Shown: positions 17,727 through 27,013, counted from the stretch's first letter. The stretch is DNA of 64,000 nt from CAZYJR01 sp964647905 (GCA_964647905.1 CAZYJR010000010.1:1-64000); one strand, 5' to 3'. Numbers and translations: made by a program. Notes: generated by a model from the sequence alone, not told the origin.

Positions 17727-19244
17727 CTAGGAGGTGGACGGCTGGAAGATCTTCTTGAACTCGTCCAGGGCCTTTGCCAGCTTGTCGTTCAGCTCGTCGC
17801 TTATATCCCCTTTGTCCTTGATCTCCTGGAGGAGCTCCGGGTGCTTGCTGTCCATGAACTCCAGCATCTGGCTCTCATACTCCAGCACCGCTTCCTCGGG
17901 CCACTCGTCAAGGTATCCATTGGCGGCGGCGAACAGGATCATTACTTCTCTCTCGGCGCTCATCGGCTGGTACTGGGCCTGTTTCAGCACTTCCACCAGT
18001 CTGCGGCCCCGGGCGAGCTGGCGTTGGGTGGCCTTGTCCAGGTCGCTCCCGAACTGGGCAAAGGCCTCCAGCTCCCGGTACTGCGCCATATCCAGACGCA
18101 GGGTTCCGGCCACCTTTTTCATGGCCTTTGTCTGGGCTGCACCGCCCACTCGGGAGACCGAGAGCCCCACGTTGATGGCCGGCCTGACTCCGGAGAAGAA
18201 AAGCCCAGGCTCCAGATAGACCTGCCCGTCCGTAATGGAGATCACGTTGGTGGGGATGTAAGCGGAGACGTCCCCGGCCTGGGTCTCGATTATGGGAAGG
18301 GCGGTCAGGGAGCCGGCGCCCAGCTCGTCGTTGAGCTTGGCGGCGCGCTCCAGGAGCCGCGAGTGGTTGTAGAAGATGTCGCCGGGGAAGGCCTCACGGC
18401 CGGGCGGACGCCTCAGGAGCAGGGACACCTGCCGGTAGGCCACGGCCTGCTTGCTCAGGTCGTCGTAGACTATCATGGCGTGTTTTCCGTTGTCCCGATA
18501 ATACTCGCCGATTGAGCATCCCGCATAAGGAGCCAGATACTGCTGGGTCGCAGGATCGCTGGCGCACGCCGCAACGACCGTCGTATACTCCATGGCCCCG
18601 TGGCGCTCCAGGGTGTCCACGACCTGAGCCACTGTTGACTTCTTCTGCCCCACGGCCACGTAGATGCAGAATACATCCGTTCCCTTCTGGTTCAAGATGG
18701 CGTCCACGCAGATAGCCGTCTTGCCGATCTGGCGGTCGCCGATGATGAGCTCTCTCTGCCCGCGCCCGATAGGGGTCATGGCGTCGATGGCCTTGATGCC
18801 CGTATACATGGGTTCGGACACCGGCTGCCGGGCGATCACGCCCGGTGCCACCATCTCGATCCGCCGAGTCTCTGCGGCGTTTATCGGACCCTTCCCGTCC
18901 AGAGGGTTGCCCACTGCGTCAATGACCCTGCCCAGGACCGCATCACCCACCGGGACCTGTGCGATCCTGCCTGTTCGCTTGACCGTGTCTCCCTCCCTGA
19001 TGTGGGTGTCGTCGCCCATGATGGCCACACCCACGTTGTCCTCCTCCAGATTAAGGCAGAGGCCGAAGATGCCGCCGGGAAACTCGAGCATTTCCATGGC
19101 CATAGCCTTCTCTACGCCGTAGACGCGCGCGACGCCGTCGCCCACGGAGAGCACCACACCCGTCTCGCTGACTTCGACCTTCTTGTCGTAATCCTTAATC
19201 TGGCCCCTGATCACCTGGCTTATTTCTTCAGCTCTAATCTCCAT
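17727..19244 (-). CDS. atpA: ATP synthase F1 alpha subunit
   Basis: The 505-residue subunit has the noncatalytic P-loop IIGDRQIGKTAICVD, the Walker B region AMIVYDDLSKQAVAYRQ and the arginine finger region ISITDGQVYLEPGLFFSGVRPAINVGLSVSR (quoted in parts: VSRVGGAAQ). Its start overlaps the stop of atpH by one base (TGATG), so translation is coupled. It forms the alternate head positions with beta. Confidence 0.98.
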   Translation of the reverse strand: MEIRAEEISQVIRGQIKDYDKKVEVSETGVVLSVGDGVARVYGVEKAMAMEMLEFPGGIFGLCLNLEEDNVGVAIMGDDTHIREGDTVKRTGRIAQVPVGDAVLGRVIDAVGNPLDGKGPINAAETRRIEMVAPGVIARQPVSEPMYTGIKAIDAMTPIGRGQRELIIGDRQIGKTAICVDAILNQKGTDVFCIYVAVGQKKSTVAQVVDTLERHGAMEYTTVVAACASDPATQQYLAPYAGCSIGEYYRDNGKHAMIVYDDLSKQAVAYRQVSLLLRRPPGREAFPGDIFYNHSRLLERAAKLNDELGAGSLTALPIIETQAGDVSAYIPTNVISITDGQVYLEPGLFFSGVRPAINVGLSVSRVGGAAQTKAMKKVAGTLRLDMAQYRELEAFAQFGSDLDKATQRQLARGRRLVEVLKQAQYQPMSAEREVMILFAAANGYLDEWPEEAVLEYESQMLEFMDSKHPELLQEIKDKGDISDELNDKLAKALDEFKKIFQPSTS

Positions 19245-19795
19245 CAGTTGATCTCACCCCTTTTCAAAGATTCTCTCAGACCCTCAAGCTGGGCCTTCAC
19301 GCTGCCGTCGAGCACCACGTCTCCGATCTTTACCACAACCCCTCCGATCAGGGACGGATCCTCCTCCACTTCTGACTTGATCTTCCTCGAATAAAGCTCT
19401 TCCAGTGCCTTCTCGAGGGCCTTCAAAGCATCTTCCTTAAGCGGCCTGGCCGTTATTATCTTCGCCCTTGAGACGCCCAGGGCGTCGTCCCAGAGCTTCT
19501 CGTAATAACGGGTGATCTCCTCTACGGCCTTCATCCTCTTCTTTTGGAGGAGGAGGTTGAAGAAGTTCCTTACCGTGCCTGAAAAACCGCTCTTGTCCAG
19601 GACCTCTTGGAGAAGTCTCTGGCGGTCCTCCAGCGGGAAGACCGGGTTCAGGAGCACCGCCCCGAACTCCTTGTGTTCGCTGCAGAGCTCTGTGAACTCC
19701 TTTAGCTCCAGTCCATACTGCTCGAACCGCCCGTCTTCCCGGCCCAGCGTGAACAGGGCCTTGGCATAGCGCTTAGCGAGTCTTGAGCTGATCAA
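19244..19795 (-). CDS. atpH: ATP synthase F1 delta subunit
   Basis: The 183-residue protein begins ISSRLAKRYAKALF, typical of the delta/OSCP family, and ends with the C-terminal signature DPSLIGGVVVKIGDVVLDGS. It links F1 to the peripheral stalk. The start is a TTG that overlaps the end of atpF by four bases (TTGA), and its stop overlaps atpA. Confidence 0.95.
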   Translation of the reverse strand: MISSRLAKRYAKALFTLGREDGRFEQYGLELKEFTELCSEHKEFGAVLLNPVFPLEDRQRLLQEVLDKSGFSGTVRNFFNLLLQKKRMKAVEEITRYYEKLWDDALGVSRAKIITARPLKEDALKALEKALEELYSRKIKSEVEEDPSLIGGVVVKIGDVVLDGSVKAQLEGLRESLKRGEIN

Positions 19796-20430
19796 TGTGC
19801 CTCTCCCCCCACTCTGTTTATGAAGTCAGTGACCAGCCGGTCCTGATCCTCTTCGTTTAGTTCCCTCTCTATAATGCCCTTGGCCTTGACCGCGGCCATG
19901 TCGGCGACTTCCTGTTTCAGGCGGGCCTTGGCCTCTTCCACCTCCTGCCGGATGGTCGACTCCACCTGCTCCATCATTTGCGCCACCCGCGTCTCGGCCT
20001 CGGAGATTATCTTCTGTTTCTCGGCCTCCCCTTCCCTGCGGGCCTCATTCAGGATGGACTCCTTCTCGTCCTCGAACTCTTCCAGCTTCTTCTTTATTTC
20101 CCTGTACTTTGCCTCTGCCTCTTCCTTCTCTTCCTCCAGTCTGGCCATCTTGCGCTTGATCTCCTCCACCCGATTGGAGAAAAAGCCGAAGGCATTGGAC
20201 TTTTTCAGCACTACAGCGAGGATCAGGACCAGCAAGGCGAAATTGATGGACCGGGCGAGCAGGTCCTTCAAGGCCCCTTCGTCGCCATGCCCCGCTTCCT
20301 CGTGGACGGCGTTCTCATTGGATCCACCGCCTTGCTCGGAGGCCCATCCCCAATCGCCTCCTGCTAGAAAAAGGACCAGGAACAGGGCTAACACGGGCAC
20401 TTTGTGGGCCAAAGACTTCTTTGCGGACAT
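19792..20430 (-). CDS. atpF: ATP synthase F0 b subunit
   Basis: The 212-residue peripheral-stalk protein has an N-terminal signal-like helix (VPVLALFLVLFLAGGDWGWA), a second helix near residue 65 (INFALLVLILAVVLKKSNAF) and a long coiled coil of Glu/Lys/Arg heptads. The extra N-terminal hydrophobic segment is seen in several Desulfobacterota b subunits and may be cleaved. It overlaps its neighbours by one base (b') and four bases (delta). Confidence 0.92.
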   Translation of the reverse strand: MSAKKSLAHKVPVLALFLVLFLAGGDWGWASEQGGGSNENAVHEEAGHGDEGALKDLLARSINFALLVLILAVVLKKSNAFGFFSNRVEEIKRKMARLEEEKEEAEAKYREIKKKLEEFEDEKESILNEARREGEAEKQKIISEAETRVAQMMEQVESTIRQEVEEAKARLKQEVADMAAVKAKGIIERELNEEDQDRLVTDFINRVGGEAH

Positions 20431-20873
20431 CAGAAGCTCCTCCCCAGAATCTTCTCGGCCAATTCCTGCGAAAACTTGTCCACTTCGGCTTGAAGGGCTT
20501 GGCGCACCCCCTCCATTCGGGAGTCGATCTCGTCCCGGGCCTCTGCCAATTTGTCACGATTCTTTGAAGAAGCCTGCTCCAGCATCTCCTTTTCCGTGTC
20601 AAAGCCTTGCCTTTTGATCTCTTCCTTTACGTTGAAGCCCTCCTTGCGGGCTCTGACGATGTTCTCCTGAAGCCTTTGTTCGTTCTCGGAGTATATCTGG
20701 CTCATCGATTCGGCCTTCTCGCTCATCTCTTCCATCCTGCGATTGCGCTCGCTCATGATGCGGCGAATCGGCCTGTAGGCTATAGTGTTCAGTAAATAAA
20801 GGAGCAGGAGGAAATTGGCGATCTGCAGCCAAAGGGCCCCGATCGGCCATATCGAGAAGTCGATGTTCAACAT
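20430..20873 (-). CDS. atpF': ATP synthase F0 b' subunit
   Basis: The 147-residue protein starts LNIDFSIWPIGALWLQIANF and has one membrane helix (residues about 14-32) with the RPIRRIMSERNRR junction typical of b/b' proteins, followed by a coiled coil. A b/b' heterodimer replaces the b homodimer of Escherichia coli. It is the first ATP synthase gene here; the a (atpB) and c (atpE) genes are not upstream, where bactofilin stands instead. Confidence 0.93.
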   Translation of the reverse strand: MLNIDFSIWPIGALWLQIANFLLLLYLLNTIAYRPIRRIMSERNRRMEEMSEKAESMSQIYSENEQRLQENIVRARKEGFNVKEEIKRQGFDTEKEMLEQASSKNRDKLAEARDEIDSRMEGVRQALQAEVDKFSQELAEKILGRSF

Positions 20874-21001
20874 GGTCGCGCTATCCTTCCCTCTCTTGTG
20901 AATGTTGGATCAAGGGTATCGCCTTTTATAAAAAAAAAGCGGGCTTGTCAAAAGATTTTTCCCAGCGCCCCAAGACCTTCTCCCCCTGATTCGACAGGGT
21001 T

Positions 21002-21388
21002 TCAGCTCACCGCAGTGAGCCGCTTATCCGGGTCCTCGTCGTCCTCCGCGGGCTCGGCCTTCTCCATTGTGCAGCGGCCCTCGAAAACCACGCCTTCGTC
21101 GATCACCACCACAGGGGCTTGGATGTTGCCGTACACCTTTCCGGGGGCATGAATCTCGATCCGCTCGTCCGCCACTATGTTCCCCCTGATCTCACCGCTG
21201 ATCACTATATGGGATGCATAGATCTCGGATTCAATACTCGCCGTCTCCCCAACTATCAGGCTTCCCTCGGTCAGTATCTCCCCCTTGAACCGTCCGTCAA
21301 TACGAACCGCACCCGTAAACGAGAGCTTGCCCTCGAACTCGGTATCCATACCCAGGAACGCATTGATCTCGTTCTTCTTTTTCTTCAC
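21002..21388 (-). CDS. Bactofilin
   Basis: The 128-residue protein is a right-handed beta-helix of the bactofilin (DUF583) family: NEINAFLGMDTEFEGKLSFT, VRIDGRFKGEI, GSLIVGETASIESEI, GEIRGNIVADERIEI and GKVYGNIQAPVVVI show the repeated beta-rungs with Gly turns. Bactofilins polymerise without nucleotides into filaments that shape or organise the cell. The GTG start at 21388 gives the usual KKKKNEINAFLG beginning; the longer GTG at 21433 adds an Arg-rich tail. It lies between rodA and the ATP synthase genes. Confidence 0.9.
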   Translation of the reverse strand: MKKKKNEINAFLGMDTEFEGKLSFTGAVRIDGRFKGEILTEGSLIVGETASIESEIYASHIVISGEIRGNIVADERIEIHAPGKVYGNIQAPVVVIDEGVVFEGRCTMEKAEPAEDDEDPDKRLTAVS

Positions 21389-21525
21389 TTCCCGTCTCTC
21401 GAGCCTCCGGATTCGACCCGCCCTCCATAACACAACGGCGGTCTGCTATGCAACAAAAAACCCTCCCCGCCCGGCCGGATCGAGACCCGTCGCACGCCCA
21501 CCACGGTTTGGGATTCCAAGGCGTC

Positions 21526-22635
21526 CTATTGGAACATGAACCTGCGCATGCTTATGTTCATCAAGACACCCATGGCGGCCAGGGTGGAGACGACCGAGGA
21601 CCCCCCGTAACTGAACATAACCAGGGGGATCCCCACCACGGGGAGGAGGCCGGTTGCCATGCTCACATTGATGACCAATTCCCAGAACACCACCGCCACG
21701 ATGCCGAAGGCCAAAAAGGTCCCGAAACGGTCCCTGGAGTTCCGGGCGATATTGATCCCCCAAATGATCAGGGCCAGATAGACCATCAAGAGGAACATTG
21801 ATCCCACAAAGCCCCATTCCTCGGCCAACACGGAAAAAGCGAAATCAGTATGCTGCTCAGGGAGAAAATGAAGTCTTGTTTGTGTCCCTTCAAGATATCC
21901 CTTTCCCCAAAACTGACCTGATCCTATAGCTATTTTGGATTGATTAATATGATATCCTGACCCTAATGAATCAAGATCAGGGCTTAAAAATGTTAAAATT
22001 CGCCTTTTTTGATATGGCTCCAGATTGATCCATACAAAGGGAATCGCGGAGAGAAAAGCCCCGGCCATAAGGGCCAGCGACTGCCAGCGTATCCCAGCAA
22101 ACAGTATCATTGACATGGAGACTATTACCAAAAGAAGTGCGGTTCCCAGATCGGGTTCTTCGAGGATCAAGGCGCAGGGCAGCGCGATGAGCAGGAAAGG
22201 CCTCCATAGATCGCGCAGCCGATAGGCCTGTCGGGGCATGGGGTACTCTGCGCCGAAGAACCTGGCGAGGGCCGCGACCAGCGCGAACTTGGCAAGCTCC
22301 GAGGGTTGGATGGAGAACGCACCCAGGCTGATCCACCTCTGTGAGCCGGAACTAGCCGCGCCGGCCACCAGTACCACGGCGAGTAATACCAGCGAACACA
22401 GATACGCCGGATAGGCCAACCTCTCCAGGAAATGATAGTCAAAGAGCGTCATTGCGAAGAAGGCCCCGAAGCCGATCAAAAACCAGTAGAGTTGCCTGGT
22501 GAATACAGTGGATACACCGCCCTGATTGAGGGTACAGGTGGCGCTGTAGAGGTTTATCAGGCTCATGGAGGCGATAATCACCAATACCAGGAGCAGCATC
22601 CAGTCAACGTTCTGAACCAGTCGCCTGTCGAACAC
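21526..22635 (-). CDS. rodA: Rod shape-determining glycosyltransferase RodA
   Basis: The SEDS-family membrane protein of 369 residues has about ten membrane helices. The conserved loop FLSPDLDSLGSGYHINQSKI and the WGKGYLEGTQTRLHFLPEQ segment carry the Glu/Asp-containing motifs of RodA. It polymerises lipid II glycan strands with PBP2. The GTG at 22635 is chosen because GGAGGGG lies seven bases before it; a longer start would run back into mrdA. A region at about 21841-22020 has only about 37% G+C against a much higher background. Confidence 0.94.
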   Translation of the reverse strand: MFDRRLVQNVDWMLLLVLVIIASMSLINLYSATCTLNQGGVSTVFTRQLYWFLIGFGAFFAMTLFDYHFLERLAYPAYLCSLVLLAVVLVAGAASSGSQRWISLGAFSIQPSELAKFALVAALARFFGAEYPMPRQAYRLRDLWRPFLLIALPCALILEEPDLGTALLLVIVSMSMILFAGIRWQSLALMAGAFLSAIPFVWINLEPYQKRRILTFLSPDLDSLGSGYHINQSKIAIGSGQFWGKGYLEGTQTRLHFLPEQHTDFAFSVLAEEWGFVGSMFLLMVYLALIIWGINIARNSRDRFGTFLAFGIVAVVFWELVINVSMATGLLPVVGIPLVMFSYGGSSVVSTLAAMGVLMNISMRRFMFQ

Positions 22636-22658
22636 GAACTCACCCCTCCGGGATCGCG

Positions 22659-24551
22659 TCACTCCGCACCCGGGGCCGCCTCCGGCCCGAGCAGGTAGCT
22701 GCGGATAATCCGGCCCGCTATCGGCGCGGCCACCGCGCCGCCGTGCCCGGCGTTTTCCACCAGCACGGACACTGCTATGGACGGATCTTCCGCCGGAGCC
22801 ACCGCCACGAACCATGCGTGGTCCCGATACTTGAGCGGTGTCTCCTCTCCGTCCCCCCTGCTGGCCTTCTCGGTCTCCAGGTTCACGACCTGGGCGGTCC
22901 CGGTCTTCCCGGCTACCGTAACCTCTTGCAGCCTCGCCCGCCCGCCGGTACCGTGCGGTTCATTCACCACGGCCACCAGGGCCTCGCGGATCAAGTCCAG
23001 GTGCTCGGGGCTCGCCTGGATGCGACCTCTCACCGAGGGCTTGAGGCTGTAAACGGTGTCATCCTCTTTTCCCACCCATCTTACCACCTTGGGCTGGTAA
23101 AGTATTCCTCCGTTGAAGACGGCCGAGACCATTGCGGCCATCTGTATCGGCGTTACCAGCACAAAGCTCTGACCGATGGAGAGCGATACGGTCTCTCCGG
23201 GCTGCCAGGGGACCCCGAAACGCCCGAGCTTCCATTGGCTGGTGGGCATCAGCCCGGCTCGCTCGCCTTGGAGCTTCACTCCCGTGGGTCTGCCCAGGCC
23301 CAACATCCGGCCGTAACGGGAGATGCTGTCCACCCCCAAGCGCCTGCCCAGCTTGTAGAAATATACGTCGCAGGACTCTTTCAAGGCCCTGCGAAAGTCC
23401 ACGTTCCCATGCCCCCCTCGCTTCCAGCACCTGAACGACCTTGAGCCGAGCCTGTAACGCCCGCTGCAAAAAACCTCCTCATCCGGGTCCACCAAACCTT
23501 CTTCCAGCCCGGCCAGGGCAACGGCTATCTTGAAAACCGATCCCGGCGGATATTGGCCCGCAATGGCCCTGTTCTGCAAGGGATAACCGCCGCCCGAGAC
23601 CATGTCTCGCCAGGTCCGGGTGTCGATCCCCCCTATGAACCGGTTGGGATCAAAGGCCGGCGCGCTTGCCATGGCAAGGATCTCCCCGTTTCGGGGATCC
23701 ATGGCCACAACAGCCCCGCTTCCCCCTTCCAGCCCTTCCTCGGCCAGCGCCTGCAAATCTTTGTCAATGGTCAGGCACACATTCATCCCGGGGACCGGGG
23801 TCTTCCTGGAGATCACTTTCAGACGCCTTCCAACGGCATCCACTTCCACCTGCTCACCGCCTCGTGAGCCGTGGAGGTAGCTCTCCCACTCGGCCTCCAC
23901 CCCTGATTTGCCGATCAGATCCCCCGGCCGGCACTCCGGGTAGCCCTGGGTCTTGAGTTGCGACTCGCTGATCTCTCCGAGATAGCCTATCACATGGGCG
24001 GCCGTCTCGCCGAAAATATAATGTCTCTGGGGCTTGACCTGTATCATCACACCCGGGAGATTGAAGAGATTGGTCTCCACCAACGCCAGGGACTCCCTGG
24101 AAAGATCCTTGCGTATCAGCACCGGCATGAAAGGCCGGCCCCCGGCGGCCCCGGTAAGTCTTGAACGCACCGAGTCAGGGTCGCAGCCGATCAAGGCCTC
24201 CAGGCTCCTGACCAGCGAATCAGGGTCCTGCACCTCTTCAGGGATCACGTACAGATTGTATGAGGGCCGGTTGTCCACCAGTAGATGGCCGTTTCGATCA
24301 AAGATCATTCCTCTGAAGGGGAGGATGTCACGAAGGTGGATGCGATTCTTCTCGGACTTCATGCGGTACTCGGGGCCGCGAACGATCTGCAGGGACCACA
24401 GCCTGAGCACCATTACGCCGAATGCGATCAGAACCAGATAGCCGGCCCAACGCAGGCGATGGTGGAAGATCTCGCTGGCGATGGGATCAAAGCCCGAACT
24501 TCTCAAACCGCTAAACTCCGCATGGCGGGCACTAGGGCTCGCCTCTTTCAT
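22659..24551 (-). CDS. mrdA: Penicillin-binding protein 2 (peptidoglycan transpeptidase)
   Basis: The 630-residue protein has one N-terminal membrane helix (WAGYLVLIAFGVMVLRLWSL), a pedestal domain and a transpeptidase domain with the three active motifs: SxxK as PPGSVFKIAVAL, SxN as KESCDVYF and KTG as VAGKTGTAQVV. It cross-links the side wall with RodA. The ATG at 24551 overlaps the end of mreD by 20 bases; the alternative is an internal start. Order mreB-mreC-mreD-mrdA-rodA is the classic elongasome operon. Confidence 0.95.
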   Translation of the reverse strand: MKEASPSARHAEFSGLRSSGFDPIASEIFHHRLRWAGYLVLIAFGVMVLRLWSLQIVRGPEYRMKSEKNRIHLRDILPFRGMIFDRNGHLLVDNRPSYNLYVIPEEVQDPDSLVRSLEALIGCDPDSVRSRLTGAAGGRPFMPVLIRKDLSRESLALVETNLFNLPGVMIQVKPQRHYIFGETAAHVIGYLGEISESQLKTQGYPECRPGDLIGKSGVEAEWESYLHGSRGGEQVEVDAVGRRLKVISRKTPVPGMNVCLTIDKDLQALAEEGLEGGSGAVVAMDPRNGEILAMASAPAFDPNRFIGGIDTRTWRDMVSGGGYPLQNRAIAGQYPPGSVFKIAVALAGLEEGLVDPDEEVFCSGRYRLGSRSFRCWKRGGHGNVDFRRALKESCDVYFYKLGRRLGVDSISRYGRMLGLGRPTGVKLQGERAGLMPTSQWKLGRFGVPWQPGETVSLSIGQSFVLVTPIQMAAMVSAVFNGGILYQPKVVRWVGKEDDTVYSLKPSVRGRIQASPEHLDLIREALVAVVNEPHGTGGRARLQEVTVAGKTGTAQVVNLETEKASRGDGEETPLKYRDHAWFVAVAPAEDPSIAVSVLVENAGHGGAVAAPIAGRIIRSYLLGPEAAPGAE

Positions 24552-25071
24552 CGCCGGCACGCACCAGTCGTCCGGATATCGACTCCAGCAGGAAGAACAT
24601 GGGCGGGGCTGCAAGCCCGGTGAAAACGGCGGAAGATCCGAAAGCCAGCATCACCTGCAGCCCCAACTCCGCCTCCAGGGAAAAGGGGCCTAAGAATCCC
24701 AGGAAAAGCAGTTTCTTCAGGAGCACCGCCATGGCCACCACCATCATCTGCCCCCTGGCGGAGTGAAGGTCGAACAGGGCTTCCCCCATACGGATGCCCA
24801 GGAAGACCAAGAGATGGATAACCGAAAAGAGCCCCAGAGGGGAGGCCGAGAGCACGTCAAGAAGAATCCCCGTGCCCAGGGCGAAGGGGCCTGCCCAGGC
24901 GTCGCCGAACCATGCCACCAGAAAGGCCAGGGTCGCGGCCACCAGGTCCACGTCGAAGTATCCCGTCACGATCATGGCCCTCAGCCTCCCCTTCACCAAT
25001 ATGAAGAGGACGCAAACGATAACGGCCAGGATGAAGGTCGCTAACCTTGCTTTCCGTGGTTGCTGGTTAAT
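24532..25071 (-). CDS. mreD: Rod shape-determining protein MreD
   Basis: The membrane protein has about six hydrophobic helices (DVDLVAATLAFLVAWFGDAW, LLDVLSASPLGLFSVIHLLV, MVVAMAVLLKKLLFLGFLGP). It bridges MreC to MreB and PBP2. The first canonical start in frame is TTG 24999, but that drops a membrane segment (LATFILAVIVCVLFILV) encoded upstream. The only site with a fitting ribosome signal is ATT 25071, preceded by TAAGGAGGACCC with an in-frame TAA. Its product begins NQQPRKARLATF and is 179 residues, a normal MreD length. The start therefore overlaps the end of mreC by 31 bases. Confidence 0.85.
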   Translation of the reverse strand: MNQQPRKARLATFILAVIVCVLFILVKGRLRAMIVTGYFDVDLVAATLAFLVAWFGDAWAGPFALGTGILLDVLSASPLGLFSVIHLLVFLGIRMGEALFDLHSARGQMMVVAMAVLLKKLLFLGFLGPFSLEAELGLQVMLAFGSSAVFTGLAAPPMFFLLESISGRLVRAGDERGEP

Positions 25072-25886
25072 GGGTCCTCCTTAAGGATGATCAGCACTTC
25101 CTCCAACTTTGAAAAATCCACCGCGGGCCTAACCCTGACCTCCTTGAAAAGGGCTCCCGGTCGTTCGGATACCGATATTACCTCTCCGACCGGAAGCCCC
25201 TTTGGAAAGACCCTCCCCATTCCCGAGGTGATAATGGTGTCCCCCGGGGCCATCCGGCTGGTCTTGACCACGTAATCCATCATACAGAGTTTGGGGGATA
25301 CCCCTTTGAGAACGCCCTGATCCCGGGTCTCCTGGTTCATGCAGTCCACTGAGCTGTTCTGGTCTATGATCAGCAGGACCTTGGCGTAATCCGGGGAGAC
25401 CGACACCACGCGGCCCACGACTCCGGTTGCATCAACCACGGGCATGTTGACGGAGAGCCCGTCGCGCGCGCCCTTGTCTATTATCACCGACTTGAACCAT
25501 CCGGTGGGGTCCCAGCCTATGACCTGAGCGGCCATCATGGGCCAGTCGGTCTTCTTCTTAAACTGAAGCAGCTCCTGGAGCCTGCCGTGGGTCGCCAGCA
25601 TCTCGCGGTAATCGGCGTTTTGGATGCGAAGCCGCTCCAGCTCCCTGCGCAGCGCCTGATTCTCCTCGTGGAGGCCCACAAGGGCCAAGTACTTCTCCCA
25701 GAATCCCTCCACTGCTTGCTCGGTCTTGCTCAAAAATTCCTGGATAGGTGCGGTGATCTCCACCAGGATTTGCTCGGGGAGGGTCCAGGGGCGGGTTCTC
25801 TTGAGGTTCGACGAAACCAGGAAGAGGGCCAGGAAAACCAACAGCACCCATATCCAGATGATTCTGATCCGCCTGATCTTAAGCAA
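25041..25886 (-). CDS. mreC: Rod shape-determining protein MreC
   Basis: The 281-residue protein has an N-terminal anchor helix (IIWIWVLLVFLALFLVSS), a coiled coil (ENQALRRELERLRIQNADYR) and the periplasmic beta-barrel region with VIGWDPTGWFKSVIIDKGA and GDTIITSGMGRVFPKGLPVG, a typical MreC signature. It scaffolds the elongasome on the periplasmic side. The start is a TTG at 25886. It is cotranscribed with mreB 92 bases upstream and overlaps mreD. Confidence 0.95.
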   Translation of the reverse strand: MLKIRRIRIIWIWVLLVFLALFLVSSNLKRTRPWTLPEQILVEITAPIQEFLSKTEQAVEGFWEKYLALVGLHEENQALRRELERLRIQNADYREMLATHGRLQELLQFKKKTDWPMMAAQVIGWDPTGWFKSVIIDKGARDGLSVNMPVVDATGVVGRVVSVSPDYAKVLLIIDQNSSVDCMNQETRDQGVLKGVSPKLCMMDYVVKTSRMAPGDTIITSGMGRVFPKGLPVGEVISVSERPGALFKEVRVRPAVDFSKLEEVLIILKEDPLTSNHGKQG

Positions 25887-25978
25887 GGCTGAAAGGTTTC
25901 TCCGATTCTCCCGACGGGAAGCCGGGCTGGTGAGGTGAGGTTCCCTCCCTTTGGGCTTTGCGGATTGGGCGACCCCCT

Positions 25979-27013
25979 CTACTTTATCATGACCTCCCTG
26001 AGTATGTTGATATTGTCAAGAGCCTTGCCTGAGCCGATCACCACGGTAGAGAGGGGGTCCTCCGTTATGGTGATGGGAAGCCTGGTCTCCTCCCTCAAGA
26101 GTACGTCCAGGCTCTTGAGGAGAGACCCCCCCCCTGTCAAGACTATACCTTTGTCAACAATATCCGCGGCGAGCTCCGGAGGGGTCTGCTCCAGGGCAAT
26201 GCGCACTATCTCCACAATGGTCTCCACCTGCTCCGAGATGGACTTTCTGATCTCCTCCGAGTCGATGGTCAGTATCTTGGGGATACCTGTAACCAGATCT
26301 CTGCCCTTTACCTCTATGGTCTCCACTTGATCGCTCGGGTAGGCGTTCCCGATGGTCGTTTTTATTATCTCGGCTGTTGAGAGGCCTATCAAGAGATTGT
26401 ACTTTCGCTTGATATGTTGGAGTATGGCCTCATCCATCTTGTCCCCCCCGACCCGCACGGACTTGCTGTAGACTATGCCGGCCAGGGAGATCACCGCCAC
26501 CTCGGTGGTCCCGCCCCCTATATCCACCACCATGTTGCTGGTGGGCTCGGTTATGGGCAGCCCCGCTCCGATTGCCGCGGCCATGGGTTCCTCTATCAAG
26601 AAGACCTCGCGGGCGCCGGCTGACTCAGCCGACTCTCGGACCGCCCGCTTTTCCACCTGCGTTATCCCTGAAGGGACGCATATGATTATCCTAGGGCGGA
26701 CCAGGGTGCGCCGATTGTGCACCTTGCGGATGAAATGCCTCAGCATGGCCTCTGTTATCTCGAAATCCGCTATCACCCCGTCCTTCATCGGACGGATAGC
26801 GACGATGTTCCCGGGCGTCCTGCCGAGCATCATTTTCGCCTCTTTGCCCACCGCAAGCACCTTGTTGCCCCCCTTTGCCTCCTTCCTCACCGCCACCACA
26901 GAGGGCTCGCTCAGGACGATTCCCCGGCCCTTCACGTACACCAGTGTATTAGCCGTTCCCAGGTCAATGGCCAGATCGTTGGAAAACACGCCCAATACCG
27001 GATCAAGCAGCAT
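25979..27013 (-). CDS. mreB: Rod shape-determining protein MreB
   Basis: The 344-residue actin homologue has the phosphate-binding motifs NDLAIDLGTANTLVYVKG, VVDIGGGTTEVAVIS and GIVLTGGGSLLKSLD. The connect motif IEEPMAAAIGAGLPI and the length are normal. It forms membrane-attached filaments that orient the wall synthesis machinery. It is the first gene of the elongasome operon, and nothing long is encoded between it and the divergent rpmH operon. Confidence 0.98.
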   Translation of the reverse strand: MLLDPVLGVFSNDLAIDLGTANTLVYVKGRGIVLSEPSVVAVRKEAKGGNKVLAVGKEAKMMLGRTPGNIVAIRPMKDGVIADFEITEAMLRHFIRKVHNRRTLVRPRIIICVPSGITQVEKRAVRESAESAGAREVFLIEEPMAAAIGAGLPITEPTSNMVVDIGGGTTEVAVISLAGIVYSKSVRVGGDKMDEAILQHIKRKYNLLIGLSTAEIIKTTIGNAYPSDQVETIEVKGRDLVTGIPKILTIDSEEIRKSISEQVETIVEIVRIALEQTPPELAADIVDKGIVLTGGGSLLKSLDVLLREETRLPITITEDPLSTVVIGSGKALDNINILREVMIK

